From Lethocerus indicus (lineage: Eukaryota; Arthropoda; Insecta; Hemiptera; Belostomatidae), in the NCBI GenBank assembly GCA_019843655.1, contig JACDQD010000011.1, positions 6,428,604 through 6,492,603 of the forward strand: a stretch of 64,000 nt of DNA, in the 5' to 3' direction. The notes under the pieces were generated by a model. It worked only from the letters and a program-made list of their open reading frames with translations, did not search any database and was not told the origin of the DNA. Position numbers and translations under genes: made by a program. Positions 1 through 12,807 of this stretch are shown here, piece after piece (the first letter of the stretch is position 1; every line of letters begins with the position of its first letter).

Positions 1-1769
1 TTACGTTCAATTGCCTTCAATTGGAAATAATTTACTTTTCAGCTAAGCTCACTTTAATATGTCAATGTGTCAATATGTGTAAGAAAATATTAAAAATTAG
101 TAATTTATTATTATTCAATATTAAAAGAAAATATTTGATTCCCCCAAACTCGGTGTACAGGAACTTAATGACACAAATATGATGTTAAATCCAGCGATAA
201 GGATAAGCCTCAATATTAAACACGGATGCTGTATATATTTGTAATTTATAGAACTCCTCCTCATAATATGCTTCAAGAAAAGGTGCCAGGTTAAAAATAA
301 GTGCTGTATCCTTTTTGTATCAATTATTAAAAGGGCTGCAGTCTTATGTCATATTGGTGCCGAATAAGGCACTATTGTGCACTGGAGATTCACCAATCGA
401 CAGGATGTCGGACAAGGGGTAGGTTGAAATCTTATTGGAAATAACAGATAAAGTAACATAGTTTACTTTGGCTTAGATTCAATGATTTTCTATAGGTTGG
501 TTCGAGATACTTGGTGGGGCCGGTGTAATTCAATTTTTCGCGATAACGTCCCCAATACAAGAGTCGGTCCGATGGAATAAAAGGAAAGGGACGGAGACAG
601 ATGAAAACAGATATAAAAGGTACCGCGGTTTGATTGGTCGACTGGGGGGGGCCGTTAACTCCGCTCCCAGCCCACGCAGAACGAAGTCGGCGGTAACACG
701 AGCCGCCTCCCCATCGCCGGGCACATATTGCCTTTTACGGTTATTGCCGCCACACGTGGGGGCATTATCCGGATAGGAGAGAAAACCTTGCCGAGCCGAA
801 ATCCGTCTCGGGAAATTCGGATTCACGGCGCTCCTTTTCCGGGGGGAAGTAGACATCGGAAGGCTTTCAACGCCCCCCCACTTAATATAATTTAATATTC
901 GACAACGACTTGGGTTGAAATCAAGTACAAAGAACGAAGCGATAACTCGGTAAACTGATTCTAAAATAGAACGGGTACAAAGAATCAGGGAGTTAGTAAA
1001 TAAAAATATTTTTTAGTGGAAATGAAGAAAAGTTCATATATTCATAAGAAACGTAAGATCACTCCCTGACGCAAAGAGGTACAAATATGGAAATATGTGG
1101 TGTGTTACCAACGCTAAATGAATTTATTGGATTCATTTAAAGAACAAGACATTTTAAAATGGTACGTCCTAATTTTCAACTAACATAAAAATATTCAAGC
1201 AATATTTTTATACCTGGCGACAGTTTACAGACCAAGTCAATATAGAATCATAATGGCAACACTCTAAGCACTTTTGATAAAGAAACGGGCCTTTACGATT
1301 TAACACGCTCACTTATATATAAATAGGATAAGAAAGAGTTGGGAAAATATTTGAAGAGAGCCTAACAAATTAAAACCGACCGGTTGAAGCCGATAGAAGT
1401 TAAAGCCGTTAAAACAAGTTGGACTTCAACAGTGTTGAAAGGGTCGTAATTAGACTGATACCTTAGGTGGATTCGTAACAAAATTACAGGGAACCGACTT
1501 TTATACAAGTCCGAGTAAAACACACTTAATTACGCCGGGGAGTGTCGAAAGTGTTATTTTTGTTGCTTCCTCCTATTCGTTCGCGAGCAATTAATTAGTG
1601 TATTATTAAAGAGAGTTAATTCCGACTTTTAAGGCCTTTCATACGTACACTGTTATATCACAACCCGTAACATTTGCGAAACAACGAAACTGGTATCTCG
1701 GGCGAAAGGATACTAAGGCGTCTCAATTTCAACCCACAGGGGACACCGGTACTCGTGTATGGGTCAAGC
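1..1769. other. No gene seen
   Basis: AT-rich sequence with one GC-rich patch (about 620-860). An open frame of 108 codons on the minus strand there has no motif and looks like the by-product of GC-rich DNA. Confidence 0.6.
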
Positions 1770-1796
1770 GACCCCACGGCTCCAGCTCGCATTTAC
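1770..1796 (+). repeat. Family B dispersed repeat, short fragment
   Basis: GACCCCACGGCTCCAGCTCG followed by CATTTA matches the start of the family B copies at 11923 and 63385. Similarity is lost after this block. Confidence 0.4.
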
Positions 1797-4652
1797 CATG
1801 CCAACGTTTGTTTGAATTTTACCTCCATAATTCAGTTCTTTACAAACATCGGACAGCAATAATTCACAATTCGTTTAGAGCACATAAAAATCATTGAAAT
1901 ATTTATGAACTAGTGTACCGACTGTAGAGGCTCCTATCAGTAATTGAAGGAATAATCCTTTAAGAAAATAAAAGAATAGTCTGTAGGAATATGCTTTAGG
2001 AATCTGGTAAAGGTTTCAATTGCAGCATCTCAGTATATACAAATTGTAAAATACTGACCGTAGAAGTGTATTCTATTCAGTAATTTGTTGAGAGTATTAA
2101 CTATATCCCGAGAAGCAGTAAGTGGCAGTCCAGGATACGATCCAGAAAATCTGAAATACCTTCCTAGTAGACCTCAGTTACAAACGTTCTTTTGATGCAA
2201 TCTCCAGCCTTCGCCCGGGCGACTCCCCGGCTAATAAGATTCAATTTAAGGGATCCGAATCGAGTTCCGGGTGTACGTACACCGGAGATAAATGCATAAT
2301 TTAGAACTTCCCTAAGAGTGGGAACGGAGGAGGGGGAGGGGGGACGGGTCGACGAGAAGTTCGCACGTCGGCTTTTGTTACAGAGCCCGGGAAGCTTTAT
2401 GCTAATTAGATGACGCCTCGGGCAGTTCAGGAAGGAAGTAACTAGGGGGGAGTTCGGGCGGGGGGATCTTGCATGAAAAGGGAGACTTTTAGTGGATTAC
2501 TAACGGAATTCGAGTCCCATTTGCAATCATGAATATAAAAAATACAAAGAAAAAAATAAAAGCGCAAGGTAGGCAGCCACATGTTCTAACTCCAACTAAA
2601 TTTGAAAGGATTAACGAAGACAGGATTAATTGTCCTCCTGCTTTATTTTTACGAAACAATTATAGACTTTTTTCTTAATAATCGGATTAATACCAGTTTC
2701 TAATACACTACATGGGTCAATATTAATGTCATTTCTACAATTAATTCATTGGGCACAGATCATGGCTTACAACATATGTATACGAGACCGTATATATTTC
2801 AGGTTTTACGGGCGTTGAAACATCTAAAAAAAATGCATATATATTATTCAACAAGGCGAAAATAGAAGTCAACAAACGCGTATGCCTCGTGTTCTGCCAC
2901 TTGAGCGGACAGCATATAAAAACCACCGTATTTCAGAGGACTTCCCTCGCCCCACAAACTGCACCGAGGGCTATTAAGCAGCTGATGAAAGCATCCTCTA
3001 CCCGCACTTCTACTGAAGATGGTGAGAATCAGACCGGATACAAAATAAGGACTGCTTGCATTTTGCATAGCGACAGTAAGGAAATTATATCGTCAGTAAA
3101 ATCCGTTGATGAATTATTCCAACAGTGAGAAACGAAAACGTTACGCTTAAGGACACTCACTGCAATATAAACTCACATCTGAGACATGATTTTGAACAGA
3201 GTAATGACAAAAACACGTCCTACGTTAGCAGGGAAATCGGTGGGGTCCGAATGCGGACAGACTTTAAAACGATTTTAAATGGCGTCAAAAGAAGTTGTTT
3301 CCTTTCAACCCGGCCGGCGGGGGCAGATGCGTGGGAACTTATTATCGAGGAAGACACACCTGGGTGGGTGATGGGAGTCCTCCCAACCGGCATCCTAACC
3401 GCAGCTGGCTGTCTTTACCCGAGACCGCATCTGCTCGTAGCGACTCATCTCACACAGAGAGTTTATTAGAGGAATTTCATAATAAAGGACTCAATTAAAA
3501 CCGCGGACAAATTCGTTCTCGGGTAAACTGTTTGAATATCTGTTGTCACAAACAAGTAATATTCCAGAAAACTGAATCATCACAGAATCCATGTTTCACA
3601 GGAGGTCAATGTTTCATCTAGCTAACTTTAAACTTCAAGTTCTTTAAAGAAGATGCTAGTCAAAGCATTAGATATTTTAACCCACGACCAAATAATTTGA
3701 TATTATTAGATCAGTTATAAAATGAAGTTTCTTAAGCACGATATCCCTACTGTATTGTCCCTGTGCCCTCCTCAGTCAGAAAACGTTCCTCTCGGATAAG
3801 TGAAGGAGTGATATTCCAACTTGATTTCAAACAAAACTTTCTCGACGAACAAACTTAGGTATGAAATCTGAATGAAATCGACCCGCCAGGAGCACAAGAA
3901 GTTCCTGTACAGCCCAAGAAGCGTCGATGGCGCTCTTAATATAAGTCCCAAGTTGAAGAGTTTAAAGGGGCCTCCTAATACACATTTCGAACTGAAGTTT
4001 TATATATAAAATATTTTATACACCTGTATTTCATCTCCTCTTTCTGTCATCCCTCGACTATTGATTTTGATCTTAAGCTGGAATGTTTACAATTGTTAGC
4101 AATAGTAGTGCTTTGAGTAACAGTGCATGTAGTGTGAATGTTACACGATATTAGTTGTTAAGTTGTATTAATTGGTAGTTATTTTAGGAATGATTTCATT
4201 AATAAATAATAAGTAGCTCTCCAGCTTCTCTAGCCTACCGGAAGAATCACATGCAGAATGAGAAACCTTAATTTTTGATTCCCAATTTGAACAATTTTCC
4301 ATAATTCATAAAGTATATTACTTCACCCAATATGGGACCCAAAGTTTTACAAATGGGCCACCCAAGTCTCATATAATGGTGTAAATAATGGTAATTACAT
4401 AAAGCAGGGTCCTTAGGGTATTTAATGTACCAAGTGGAGGCATAAGGGGGACTTGGCACAAGAGTCCGTATCGAACTCCCCACGAACCCAACAACCATTC
4501 GATTCCTGTTAACTGCCCCGCTCTTTTGCCAGGCGGGAGCCAAAGTGATTTCGGGCCCATTTATCACTGACACTCTCGCGTTAATCGATCATATAAGTGC
4601 CCATAAGTTTTTCATGCGGGGCAATTTCTGGCCCGAGGAGAACATAAGACTG

Positions 4653-4676
4653 GCCGGTGGATTTACTCCCACCGGC
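4653..4676. repeat. 8-bp perfect hairpin
   Basis: GCCGGTGG and CCACCGGC enclose an 8-base loop. No T-run follows and no gene adjoins it, so no terminator role is claimed. Confidence 0.75.
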
Positions 4677-6595
4677 GGAAATGGACCATGAAATACGGCA
4701 GATTCGAAAAAGGGGGAGAGTAGGGCGTCGAAGGAGGAGTTCATACTGAAACGTGACGAAATAATTTTATTGTTAAAAGGAGAGAACATTTTCAAATTTT
4801 TTCAACGCAATCGATTGGACGAAAACACAATTACGACTCTAATTATAAGTGATTATGATCACGTGGAGATTCAGTTGTTGCGAGCGAATTCAATTCAGTA
4901 CTGACCGTAAGCAATCAGACCTGGATTTGTTCAGTTTTAAAATCGTAGAGTTTTATACCGCTCTGAAATTTCAAAAACCACATTTCATAACCGAAAATTA
5001 AATATAAAACGCTCAGAAAGTGCAGATGTATTCGAATCCTCTCTCGAATCCGTATGAGTGAAATTGAAACCGGCGACCTTAGACCGTTGAATTTATAATG
5101 AGGCCCGGATGGAATTTTTAGCCCGAACGAGTCTATCTAACACCCGGATACCGGACGACTATTCAGAGCATTGCTCCTTATATCTTTGCAAAGATGCGAT
5201 TCTCACTTGTGAACAAAACGAAGTACCTCGGCGGGCCTTTTTCAAGAAATCCGGGAGTACCGTAGAGAGTGAAAGTGTGGAAGAAATTTCATAGAAACAG
5301 ATAATACTGTTGTACTTATGCACTATATGAATCGGTAATTATAAAATCTGTCTTAATACAATAAATTAAAATATTCTCATTTTAAAGATTTTTAATAAAA
5401 GGTAATAAAAAACTTGCCATTACAAGGGGGAATAAACAAAATCCCTAATAAACAACAAATTTGAATTTAAAATGAAACGAGAACCCACGCGGTATATCCT
5501 ATTCTAAATGACCGAATTCAGCCCAGATATTTCTAGGTGAATTCGGAAATGTTCGGAAAGGGTTAAGAGGCGACCCCACCGGGTAAAGGCCTGGGAATGT
5601 GGACAATAAGCCGAGCCCGTGGAGGAACTCGAGTCTCCCAATAGTCTCCGGATCATCTGCAGGATATTTGGAAGTGAGAATTCGCCAGTACTGTAATATC
5701 GCAATTATTAAATTACTTCGGAAATTAAACAGAGATCCTCAAATATTGTCCCTTATTGATACAGAATAAGCTGCAATTAATTATATCATTTCTTATAACC
5801 ATTAATATGAAATTTGACCAAAACCACAGAAATTAGGGTAACGGCACCTACCTACATTGAAGCAACGAGAAGATGGCGTCAGAAGGTTATCAGACCGACT
5901 TAACTAACGAAAAACAATTCCACTAAATATATTTCACTCTACACTTCAATGACCGTGCAATTAGGACGGGGCCATACGCGGTGCAGAACGACATATTTCG
6001 TGGGGGACCTCCGCTCAAAATTGACTGCACGATCAATGGGGTAGTTGAAAAAAAAACAAAATTAGGACGAGCAGAGCGCCAGCTCAGAGCCATAAATACA
6101 AACAGCCGGTATACTTCACTTTTATTTCCCAACATTTACAGGGTAGAGTGCCGCGATGCTTCATGTCCAGCGATGGGACGGGGGGTGGGGCCAATAAACG
6201 CTCGACTGTTACTGCCCGGGCCCGCTTCAAACTTTCCTTATAAATAAATCAAACTCCGGGCGTATTAAAATCCGAGCAATTTACCCAAACCCGGCCACTG
6301 TTTTCCGAAGCCGAGGAGCGGCTCTCGATTGGTTTGCGGCCCCACTCGAAACCGGCCTTCAGTCGAAAATTTACCGAGAGACATTTACCGATCATTTTAT
6401 ATTTATTACTTTCCAACTTGACCTCTTTCGAAGGACAGATTTTATTACGTATCGACTATTCCGGCTTACTTCGTTGCCTGTAGACGGACGTTTCTGCCCA
6501 AAAACGCCGTTCTTGAAATATTCCGGTTTCAAACACTGCACTGCGCTAGGTCGGTGTGAAACTAATACTAAACGTATTTTCATATTTAAATCCTT

Positions 6596-6610
6596 CCCCC
6601 CCCCCCCCCC
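6596..6610. repeat. Poly-C run of 15
   Basis: Fifteen consecutive C, the longest homopolymer seen. Similar runs of 9 to 11 C or G occur at 10965, 11907, 25615, 28969, 32688, 40825 and 52820. Confidence 0.95.
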
Positions 6611-7625
6611 AATCCTGTTGTTCATATCGGACGGGGCCTCATTCATAAGCGAATAGCGTCTGGGCCCGCTCCGGCAATTCGTCACTGGGGACGTCGCACG
6701 GGACTACGGTGAATAATACAGAGAGGGCTCAGACGGTTTATTGGATTCCAGGACTCCTCCATATGAAAGGTGCGCTCCTTCGCCTCCTCGCCCACCCTCC
6801 TATACACCAGAGAACACTCCACTTCCCAACTATGTCCTACAACCGGTGCACTAGAGCGGGATGCATTTTCCCATATTTCCCCCACCGAATACAAAACACG
6901 CTGCTCAAATATGCAAGGATTTCCAATAGAAACATATTTCCCGTCCGTAGGCCAGAGTTAAGGCAGTTGTCGCGCGGTTTTTGTACGGCAGAAAGTATTT
7001 CAGTCAACAGAGGTGAAAAAATGAAAAAGCAATTCCTGTATAGCGACAGTTCAAACACAGTCCGAAACTCTATTGTTCAGCAGGATGCGTTTCCAGCAGG
7101 TTAACACGCTGTGCAAAAAGAACAGTTCAAACAAAATTTATAATATAGTGTGATATAGAATCTATATCGTGTGGTTTGTAAACCGCTGATTGCCAGATAC
7201 CTTAAAATTACAACCTTCATAACTACATAACAAAGCTTTTTCTTCTTTAAATTAATCCAATAACTTAAAAAAGGCTATTTAAATGGTCAATTTAGGAGGA
7301 TAAATAAAAATTAATTGTAAACTATACAATTTTTGACTCAATAATTTTCCATCTGTAGTACAATACACTTGAATATCCTATCGGAATCAATCACAGCGTG
7401 CAACTATTCATCATGACCATCTACTGCAGCATCATGACATAATCGACAGATACGCAATCACAGTCCGTAAACCGCATACACGTTTCAGACGATTTGATAA
7501 CCCAAATGGGCTTGAATCCAACGGAGTAACTGGGCAAATTGAACAACCGAACTCCAATCAAGGAGCAAACTTGGATTCAACCGCACTTCGAGGATTCAAC
7601 CACACCCATTCGGCCAAATTTTCCC

Positions 7626-7850
7626 CGATCTTCTGTCTCCTCCCGCTGGTTCGGTCTTTCGCCAGACCGGTTTCGTTTTTTAGGAATTTCGTTAGGCGGG
7701 TGTGTCTTCTAAGTGGCAGGAGCAGCTACTGAAGTCTAGCAAAAGAGAAAATCGGAGAGGGGAGACAGAAGATCGAGAGATCCATGGCATTCCAAACGCT
7801 TGCAGACCACATAACTTCATGCAGGTATTGCAAACTTCTCCAAAATTATA
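7626..7850 (+). repeat. Family A inverted-repeat element, copy 1
   Basis: Left arm CGATCTTCTGTCTCC (7626-7640) and right arm GGAGACAGAAGATCG (7761-7775) are perfect reverse complements 120 bp apart. Weaker pairing continues inward through the GCTGGT and AGACCGG blocks. After the right arm comes a tail with ATTCCAAACGCTTGCAGACCACA and ATGCAGGTATTG-like blocks shared with other copies. No open frame for a transposase is present, so this is a non-autonomous foldback or MITE-like element with a unique tail. I do not recognise the family. Confidence 0.7.
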
Positions 7851-8454
7851 CTAGTATTATAGCATTACTGAAGTATAATATAGTCTACTATAGCTTTAAT
7901 TCAGCCTCAGATCGGGCCCCGCATAATTCTCGACCGAGAACTCCGTATTCGACCCCACGGGAGTTGTCATTTTTGGCAGAGCCAGGTTCATAAAGAACAC
8001 TGTCGGGATATTAATCCGAAGGGGGGCGCTATCGATAAATTCGACGGCAATAAAGGCCGTGGGCCAGACGTCGGCGTCGTTTAAAAAGGCCCCGCTCCCG
8101 GTTCGAATTCCCGGCACGTTCGCCCGCCTGTATCCCCAGCCCTAACATCCTTGCGGCACCGTAGAGCCCCCTACACGCCGTATTAGTGTATTACCCCTTC
8201 TGCGGGACGGGGATTTTCAAATATTGAGAACGGCCCTTTTTTATTTTTAAGAAAATGGCCGTCTTTAAGCCGGCCTAAATTCGAGGCGGGGTGTATCCAT
8301 CTATGCGGTGAAAATAAATTGGGCACAACAACACCGCATGGAGGATTCGTGACTCCTTCAATTTGCTAATCGGACAACAAAGCTCTCGCGGAATAAATAT
8401 CCTGAAAGCGCGAAATGACTCACTAGCGTAATGAAGATGACGAGCGACCGAAAG

Positions 8455-8495
8455 CGGACTTGCAAAAGAGGAGACAGAGCATCGTGAAAACTACA
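8455..8495 (+). repeat. Family A fragment, copy 2 (right arm)
   Basis: Contains GCAAAAGAGGAGACAGAGCATCG, a degraded version of the right arm of copies 1 and 5, followed by the GAAAACTAC tail start also seen at 38706. It lies directly upstream of a second fragment, which suggests a partial tandem duplication or nested insertion. Confidence 0.5.
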
Positions 8496-8566
8496 ATTAT
8501 TATAAACGAAAAACTACAAAATTATAAACGAAATCACACAGGCACGCATTTAAAGGGTTAAATAAG

Positions 8567-8664
8567 AGCCAACGAGAGGAGAATACAGCGATAGAAAACG
8601 ATATTCCAAACTCTCGCAGGCCACAAAATAGTTGTAGTATTGTGATAAAAACGTTCTAAAATTC
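8567..8664 (+). repeat. Family A fragment, copy 3 (right arm plus tail)
   Basis: Reads CCAACGAGAGGAGAATACAG, then a tail with GATATTCCAAACTCTCGCAG, GCCACAAAATA and GTATTG. It aligns by eye with the tail of copy 1 and extends it (AACGTTCTAAAATT against AACTTCTCCAAAATT). The left arm is missing. Confidence 0.55.
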
Positions 8665-10124
8665 CGCCCAAAAAATATAACTAAAAAAATACCACAAAAC
8701 AGATATTCCAAACTATTTTTATTTGCCGCTATTATTAAAAAATAAATAAAATCAAAATTTGTTATTTTTAGAATTGTTGACAACAAACTGCGGGGTCAAA
8801 CTGAAAGGGAATCGTATTTTGGTTGCGGTCAGAGCGGGACGAATCAATTAACTTTGCACTTAGCCAAATAAGTTTAGAACGCAATCCGTGCGCTATAGAA
8901 ACATTTCCTGCAAAGGCGACGGATGAAGTGGAGGGGTGGGGGTGGTTTGAGCATAAATTAGCAGTTGTTTAGCCACGCCATTCAAATGGCTGTAACAAGA
9001 CCGGTGTATTTATAGACAAAACCGACGGGCGGAAACCCTAACGGGTGTACAAAATTAATTAGCAAACGCTTACCCTCCATTAGGGGACGCCCACAGAAAC
9101 GTGAAAACGAGGAGGAACTCACCTGTAACAAAAATTATCATTTAAATCGGACCATTGAAAATTGATACTCTAATAAATTAAAATATAGAGGGTACAGTAT
9201 TTTCCACGTTATTAATTTACCTGTATAATACGAGTGGTATAGAAATATTTAGAACGAGACGAGAAATTCATTTCATTACTGAATTCAAGCACCCAATCTT
9301 TTTAAGCATATCTACTTCATTTCATAATCATTTTCTATTTTTATTATAGCAAACATTTAATAAGGTGGATAATAATAATACTGTTATGATCAAAATACCT
9401 CCCGCAACATTACTGCCAGACTGAATATTCCGAACAATCAGGATATTTGGGAAATAATAAGGTTTCGAGAATGTGCAGTAAGTTTCATTAAAATAAAACT
9501 ACACATAAAATCTGGAATAACAGAAATAGAAATTTTCCTTCTTTTCTAACTGGAAGTTTCAGAGTTTGCTTACTGTTATGTGAGCAGACATCAACCCAAA
9601 ACACGGGAGAATTTATTACAGGTAAGAGATTGTAAATTTCTTAATACAATTTCGCAATGCTTGAAATAATAAGTCAGCAGTTTCACGGAATCCAGAGATC
9701 GGAAGGTGCCAAGCCCGCAGCTTTGTATTAACATTTTTCATAAGGACAGTTTGCCCTACTATTACCTAGAGCCGTACTGCGTCTACAACCTAAATTAGAG
9801 TTATCAGGCAAAGTCCAATTAATGAGAGAAATAGGAGCCAAAATTGGAGCCCAGGAGGCAGTTTAACAAATAGCCACTTCGGACGATTACCCAGCCGAAC
9901 CGCTTTATGTACAAACGGATATTAAAGCCGGATCTAAGCCTTAGTGAAACAGAGTCAATTTCATAATTATTTACTCGATTATAAAACTGAAACATCGGCA
10001 GAAGCTCTAACCTCTGTTCAGTTATTTAATTTAATTTAGAGAATTACGAATTAGAGTACATGACGTGGCTGTTTGAAATATTATCACATCTGCGATTTTC
10101 CCCCTCCACTGGCTTTCTATTAGC

Positions 10125-10225
10125 CTAGCTCACATTAACTTGTGTAAATAATTACACACCTATATATTACACTGAACAACACCCCCTTCCAAGTAACAAG
10201 GTATTAACATCACTGAGAAACACTT
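10125..10225 (+). repeat. Family B dispersed repeat
   Basis: Shares CTAGCTCACATTAACTT, AATTACAC, TTACACTGAACAAC, CAAGTA and ATTAACA, in that order, with the copy at 11923-12030. I estimate three quarters of bases in common by eye. There is no coding capacity. The nature of the element is unknown. Confidence 0.55.
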
Positions 10226-11922
10226 CATTCTAGAAATAAAGAGATGCATAATACTGTCCTTCAGATGCTTGCAGTGGGACGAAAGTTCAACTTTCAATTT
10301 CAACAAATGTGCCAAAAATAAACCCTTACATTTTGAATTGGCTTCGTCTAAAATACGCATAAAACGACGCAGATGTTATGGGCTACACAGAATTATTGAA
10401 AATATGAACCAGATTAACGAGTTCTATTGTCGTTCGAGGTCCGGTAGAACAATGGCTGTCAATCAATGGGACGAAGCTTCCGTTCATTATACAGGTACTG
10501 TGTTTTTGTCCTCTAAAACTGGCCCCTTCCTTGCTGTCGGAAAACCCAACAAAATATGATACAAAAAGAGTTTCTTTGGTTGTAACAGTTAATACACCAG
10601 AAAAATATTGAGATTGGGGGGAAATAATTTCTAATAGCTATGAATCTATCAAATAATGTAATTTCCCCAGTAAATATTACTGTATAGGTGTCATCTTGCA
10701 CGCTGCGACCTAATCAGGGTTTAAGGGCCATCAGTTAAGTGTATTCCTTTGGACAGTTGAACGTTTTGAAAATTTTATTGGGCTACTCAACTATAAACAT
10801 GTTCAACTGTTAACACACAGAGGAAACGTTCAAGCGGTCCGGAGCCGGGACCGAGGTTCAGACAATCCGTCAGATCGATACCGGTGAGTGGGAAACAGGG
10901 AATCCAAGCTGCCGATAAACAGGCCCTTTTAGCCCGCAGGTTTAATGCCCAACCTCGCCATCCACCCCCCCCCCCTCACATCCCAGGAGCCTAACTCCGG
11001 AGTGCATTAACCCTCCTCCCCCCACCCAACCGGTTTCATTTGCACCCTAAGTAAAAGTTTAATTGCGCCCACAGTTCCCAGAATGGAAGTGGGCAGACCG
11101 AACTGCAATTAGGAAAATTAGAGCGCGCGTTCAGAGACCCGGGAGAGGGAAAAGAGAAACAGGTCTGGGTTAATTCAAATTTTAGGGACTGAATGATAAT
11201 TCCCGGACTGCTTCAACAGCGCCGTGCGAAACCCGATTCCGTCAATGCGAATTAAAAATATATCTATTTCGTTAAATATAACTGTGTACGACACCTACAG
11301 CAATCATATCGGGAATTATGACTTAAATTAGATACAAATTTGATTTAATTATCCGAAAAATTACTAATCGATGGATATTAGTTTCCCAACCTGAGATCAC
11401 TAAACAAGCACTAAATTAAAAAAATAAATAATAAAAAATAAATAATCAATTTCTATTCTGACTTTAAACTAAATTATGAAACTGATGACCCAACTTTATA
11501 TTTTATTCAGATAAAATAATACAAGTTTGCCCTGATTCATACCTAAATGGTAAGATAGGGATAGAGAAAAAGTAAAATAGATTCTCTACTTGCAGGGTAA
11601 GGAAACTTTTAGCAACGTTTATGATACTGCTTTCTATAACTCAAAAGATATTTTTCAAGTTGTTAACTGACTTGAATGAGTTTATCCTGGTCTTGTGAAA
11701 CGAATCTAAAATTCCGCTACTTCCCTTTATATCGAGAGGGTAAAGCTCTGGTAGCCCGAAAGTAGACTTGGCCTGTAATTAAAAGTGTGCCTATGAGGGG
11801 GGAGGTGAGGGTCACGTTTGCCATTAACGCCAGCCAATCCCGGGACAACGTCCTCCGTAACTTTCGGGAACCGGGAAAGAGGTCCCCCAGGGACAGGAGG
11901 CCGTGTGGGGGGGGGCGGCACC
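10226..11922. other. No gene seen
   Basis: Holds a C11 run at 10965 and a GC-rich stretch at 10840-11120. The rest is AT-rich. Confidence 0.55.
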
Positions 11923-12030
11923 GACCCCACGGCCACGGCTCAGATTAACTTCACCCCACATACAGAACAATTACACGCCGACATTTCACACTGAACAACG
12001 CCACTCGCAAGTACAACTGCATTAACACTA
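11923..12030 (+). repeat. Family B dispersed repeat
   Basis: Begins GACCCCACGGCCACGGCTCA and continues with ATACAGAACAATTACACGCC, CACTGAACAAC, CAAGTACAAC and ATTAACACTAC. The first half matches 63385-63460 and the second half matches 10150-10225, so it links the other copies into one family. A G9 run (11907-11915) lies just upstream. Confidence 0.55.
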
Positions 12031-12285
12031 CACGAGGGATTTGACAGGCGGACAGAAGGAGGCAGCTTTGCTGGAAATCAGTCTTCATTACGGAAGATGT
12101 GGTCTTGAGTTGCTGAAAATCACGAATTCTACAACGAGATTTTAACGAGATCCTACTACGAAACGAGAGTCTAAATGCATGTAATGAACAAAAAAATCCT
12201 CCCTGTAACCGCCTTTTCTCTCTGGTTTTCTCGCATAAGCACTGACGGAGGGTAGAAACCAATACGCGGTTAAATATATGAGTGT

Positions 12286-12296
12286 AACAGAAAATC
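12286..12296. repeat. Target-site duplication, left copy
   Basis: AACAGAAAATC lies directly outside the A-tail end of the Jockey-type insertion and is repeated exactly at 12808-12818. Flanking bases further out differ, as expected of a true duplication. Confidence 0.85.
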
Positions 12297-12807
12297 TTTT
12301 TTAACTTTATTTATTGTACAATCAACTATATGCCAGTTATATGTACAACTGCGGTTTGTTTGATTAGTTTCACTTGTTTCACTCGATAAAGACGCCATCC
12401 AGTGATGGTACTTTTGACCTGCATCCGGCCTACAGAAAGTCTCTAGGCCAGTGGCGTTTAAGCCGACTCTAATAATGGATGGGTAAAAGAGGAAAGGGAC
12501 TGAACGAGTGGATTTGGATGTGGAGAGAGGCGGGAATGGAATTTAAGGAAGCGTGATTTTGCGACTTCGTCGACTGTCGGTATGTTGAGGTCAATATGGA
12601 TTGTTCGTTTAGAAACATACTAGGGAGCATTAAGAATGGTAAGGACTTTTGACTGGAATATTTGGATGCGAGCGATGTTGGATTTCTTGGCGGAACCCCA
12701 TAGCTCTATTCCGTATGTCCATGTCGGTTTTAGTATAGCTTTATATATTGTCAGTTTGTTGACTACTGTCAGTTTTGATGTCCTTTTCAAAAGAGGTCTC
12801 AAAAGTC
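12297..12807 (-). mobile_element. 5'-truncated Jockey-clade non-LTR retrotransposon
   Basis: About 511 bp survive, covering the C-terminal end of ORF2 and the 3' UTR on the minus strand. The 3' end, at low coordinates, has an AATAAA-type signal and a short A6 tail (T6 at 12297-12302 on the plus strand). The 5' end is truncated inside the region C-terminal to the reverse-transcriptase catalytic core, typical of incomplete target-primed reverse transcription. An identical 11-bp sequence, AACAGAAAATC, directly flanks both ends at 12286-12296 and 12808-12818. That is the expected target-site duplication and fixes both boundaries. The last 21 nt of the 3' UTR recur at 36436-36456, so other copies of the family exist nearby. 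The coding part is dead. Confidence 0.9.
12430..12807 (-). pseudogene. Jockey-type reverse transcriptase, C-terminal remnant (broken)
   Basis: The minus-strand frame from about 12807 reads the conserved segment after the reverse-transcriptase palm, with IYKAILKPTWTYGIELWG, then QSKV and NAP. This pattern is characteristic of Jockey-clade ORF2 proteins from insects. The frame meets a TAG stop directly after NAP, where the family usually has Trp. It stays homologous beyond the stop, with a recognisable DLNIPTVDEV block. A frameshift then moves it into the frame ending RLKRHWPRDFL and a stop at 12430-12432, a typical Jockey C-terminus. The catalytic domain and the endonuclease are absent because of the 5' truncation. 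One stop and one frameshift mark it as a decayed, non-functional copy. Confidence 0.88.

Larger units (their letters stand above)
1797..7625. other. No gene seen
   Basis: Alternating AT-rich and GC-rich patches (2200-2500, 6170-6350, 6660-6900). Apart from the hairpin at 4653 and the C15 run at 6596, I see nothing. Overlapping open frames at 2890-3500 and 6709-7104 have no recognisable product. Confidence 0.55.
7851..10124. other. No gene seen outside repeat fragments
   Basis: A GC-rich patch at 7910-8170 carries a 73-codon minus-strand frame of protein-like composition but no known motif. It is followed by the family A fragments at 8455-8664. The rest, 8700-10120, is AT-rich and featureless. 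Confidence 0.5.

Noticed and set aside
8091..8115. GGTTCGAATTCC, similar to a Pol III B box
   Set aside because: It has an extra base against the consensus. No T stem, A box or cloverleaf can be drawn.
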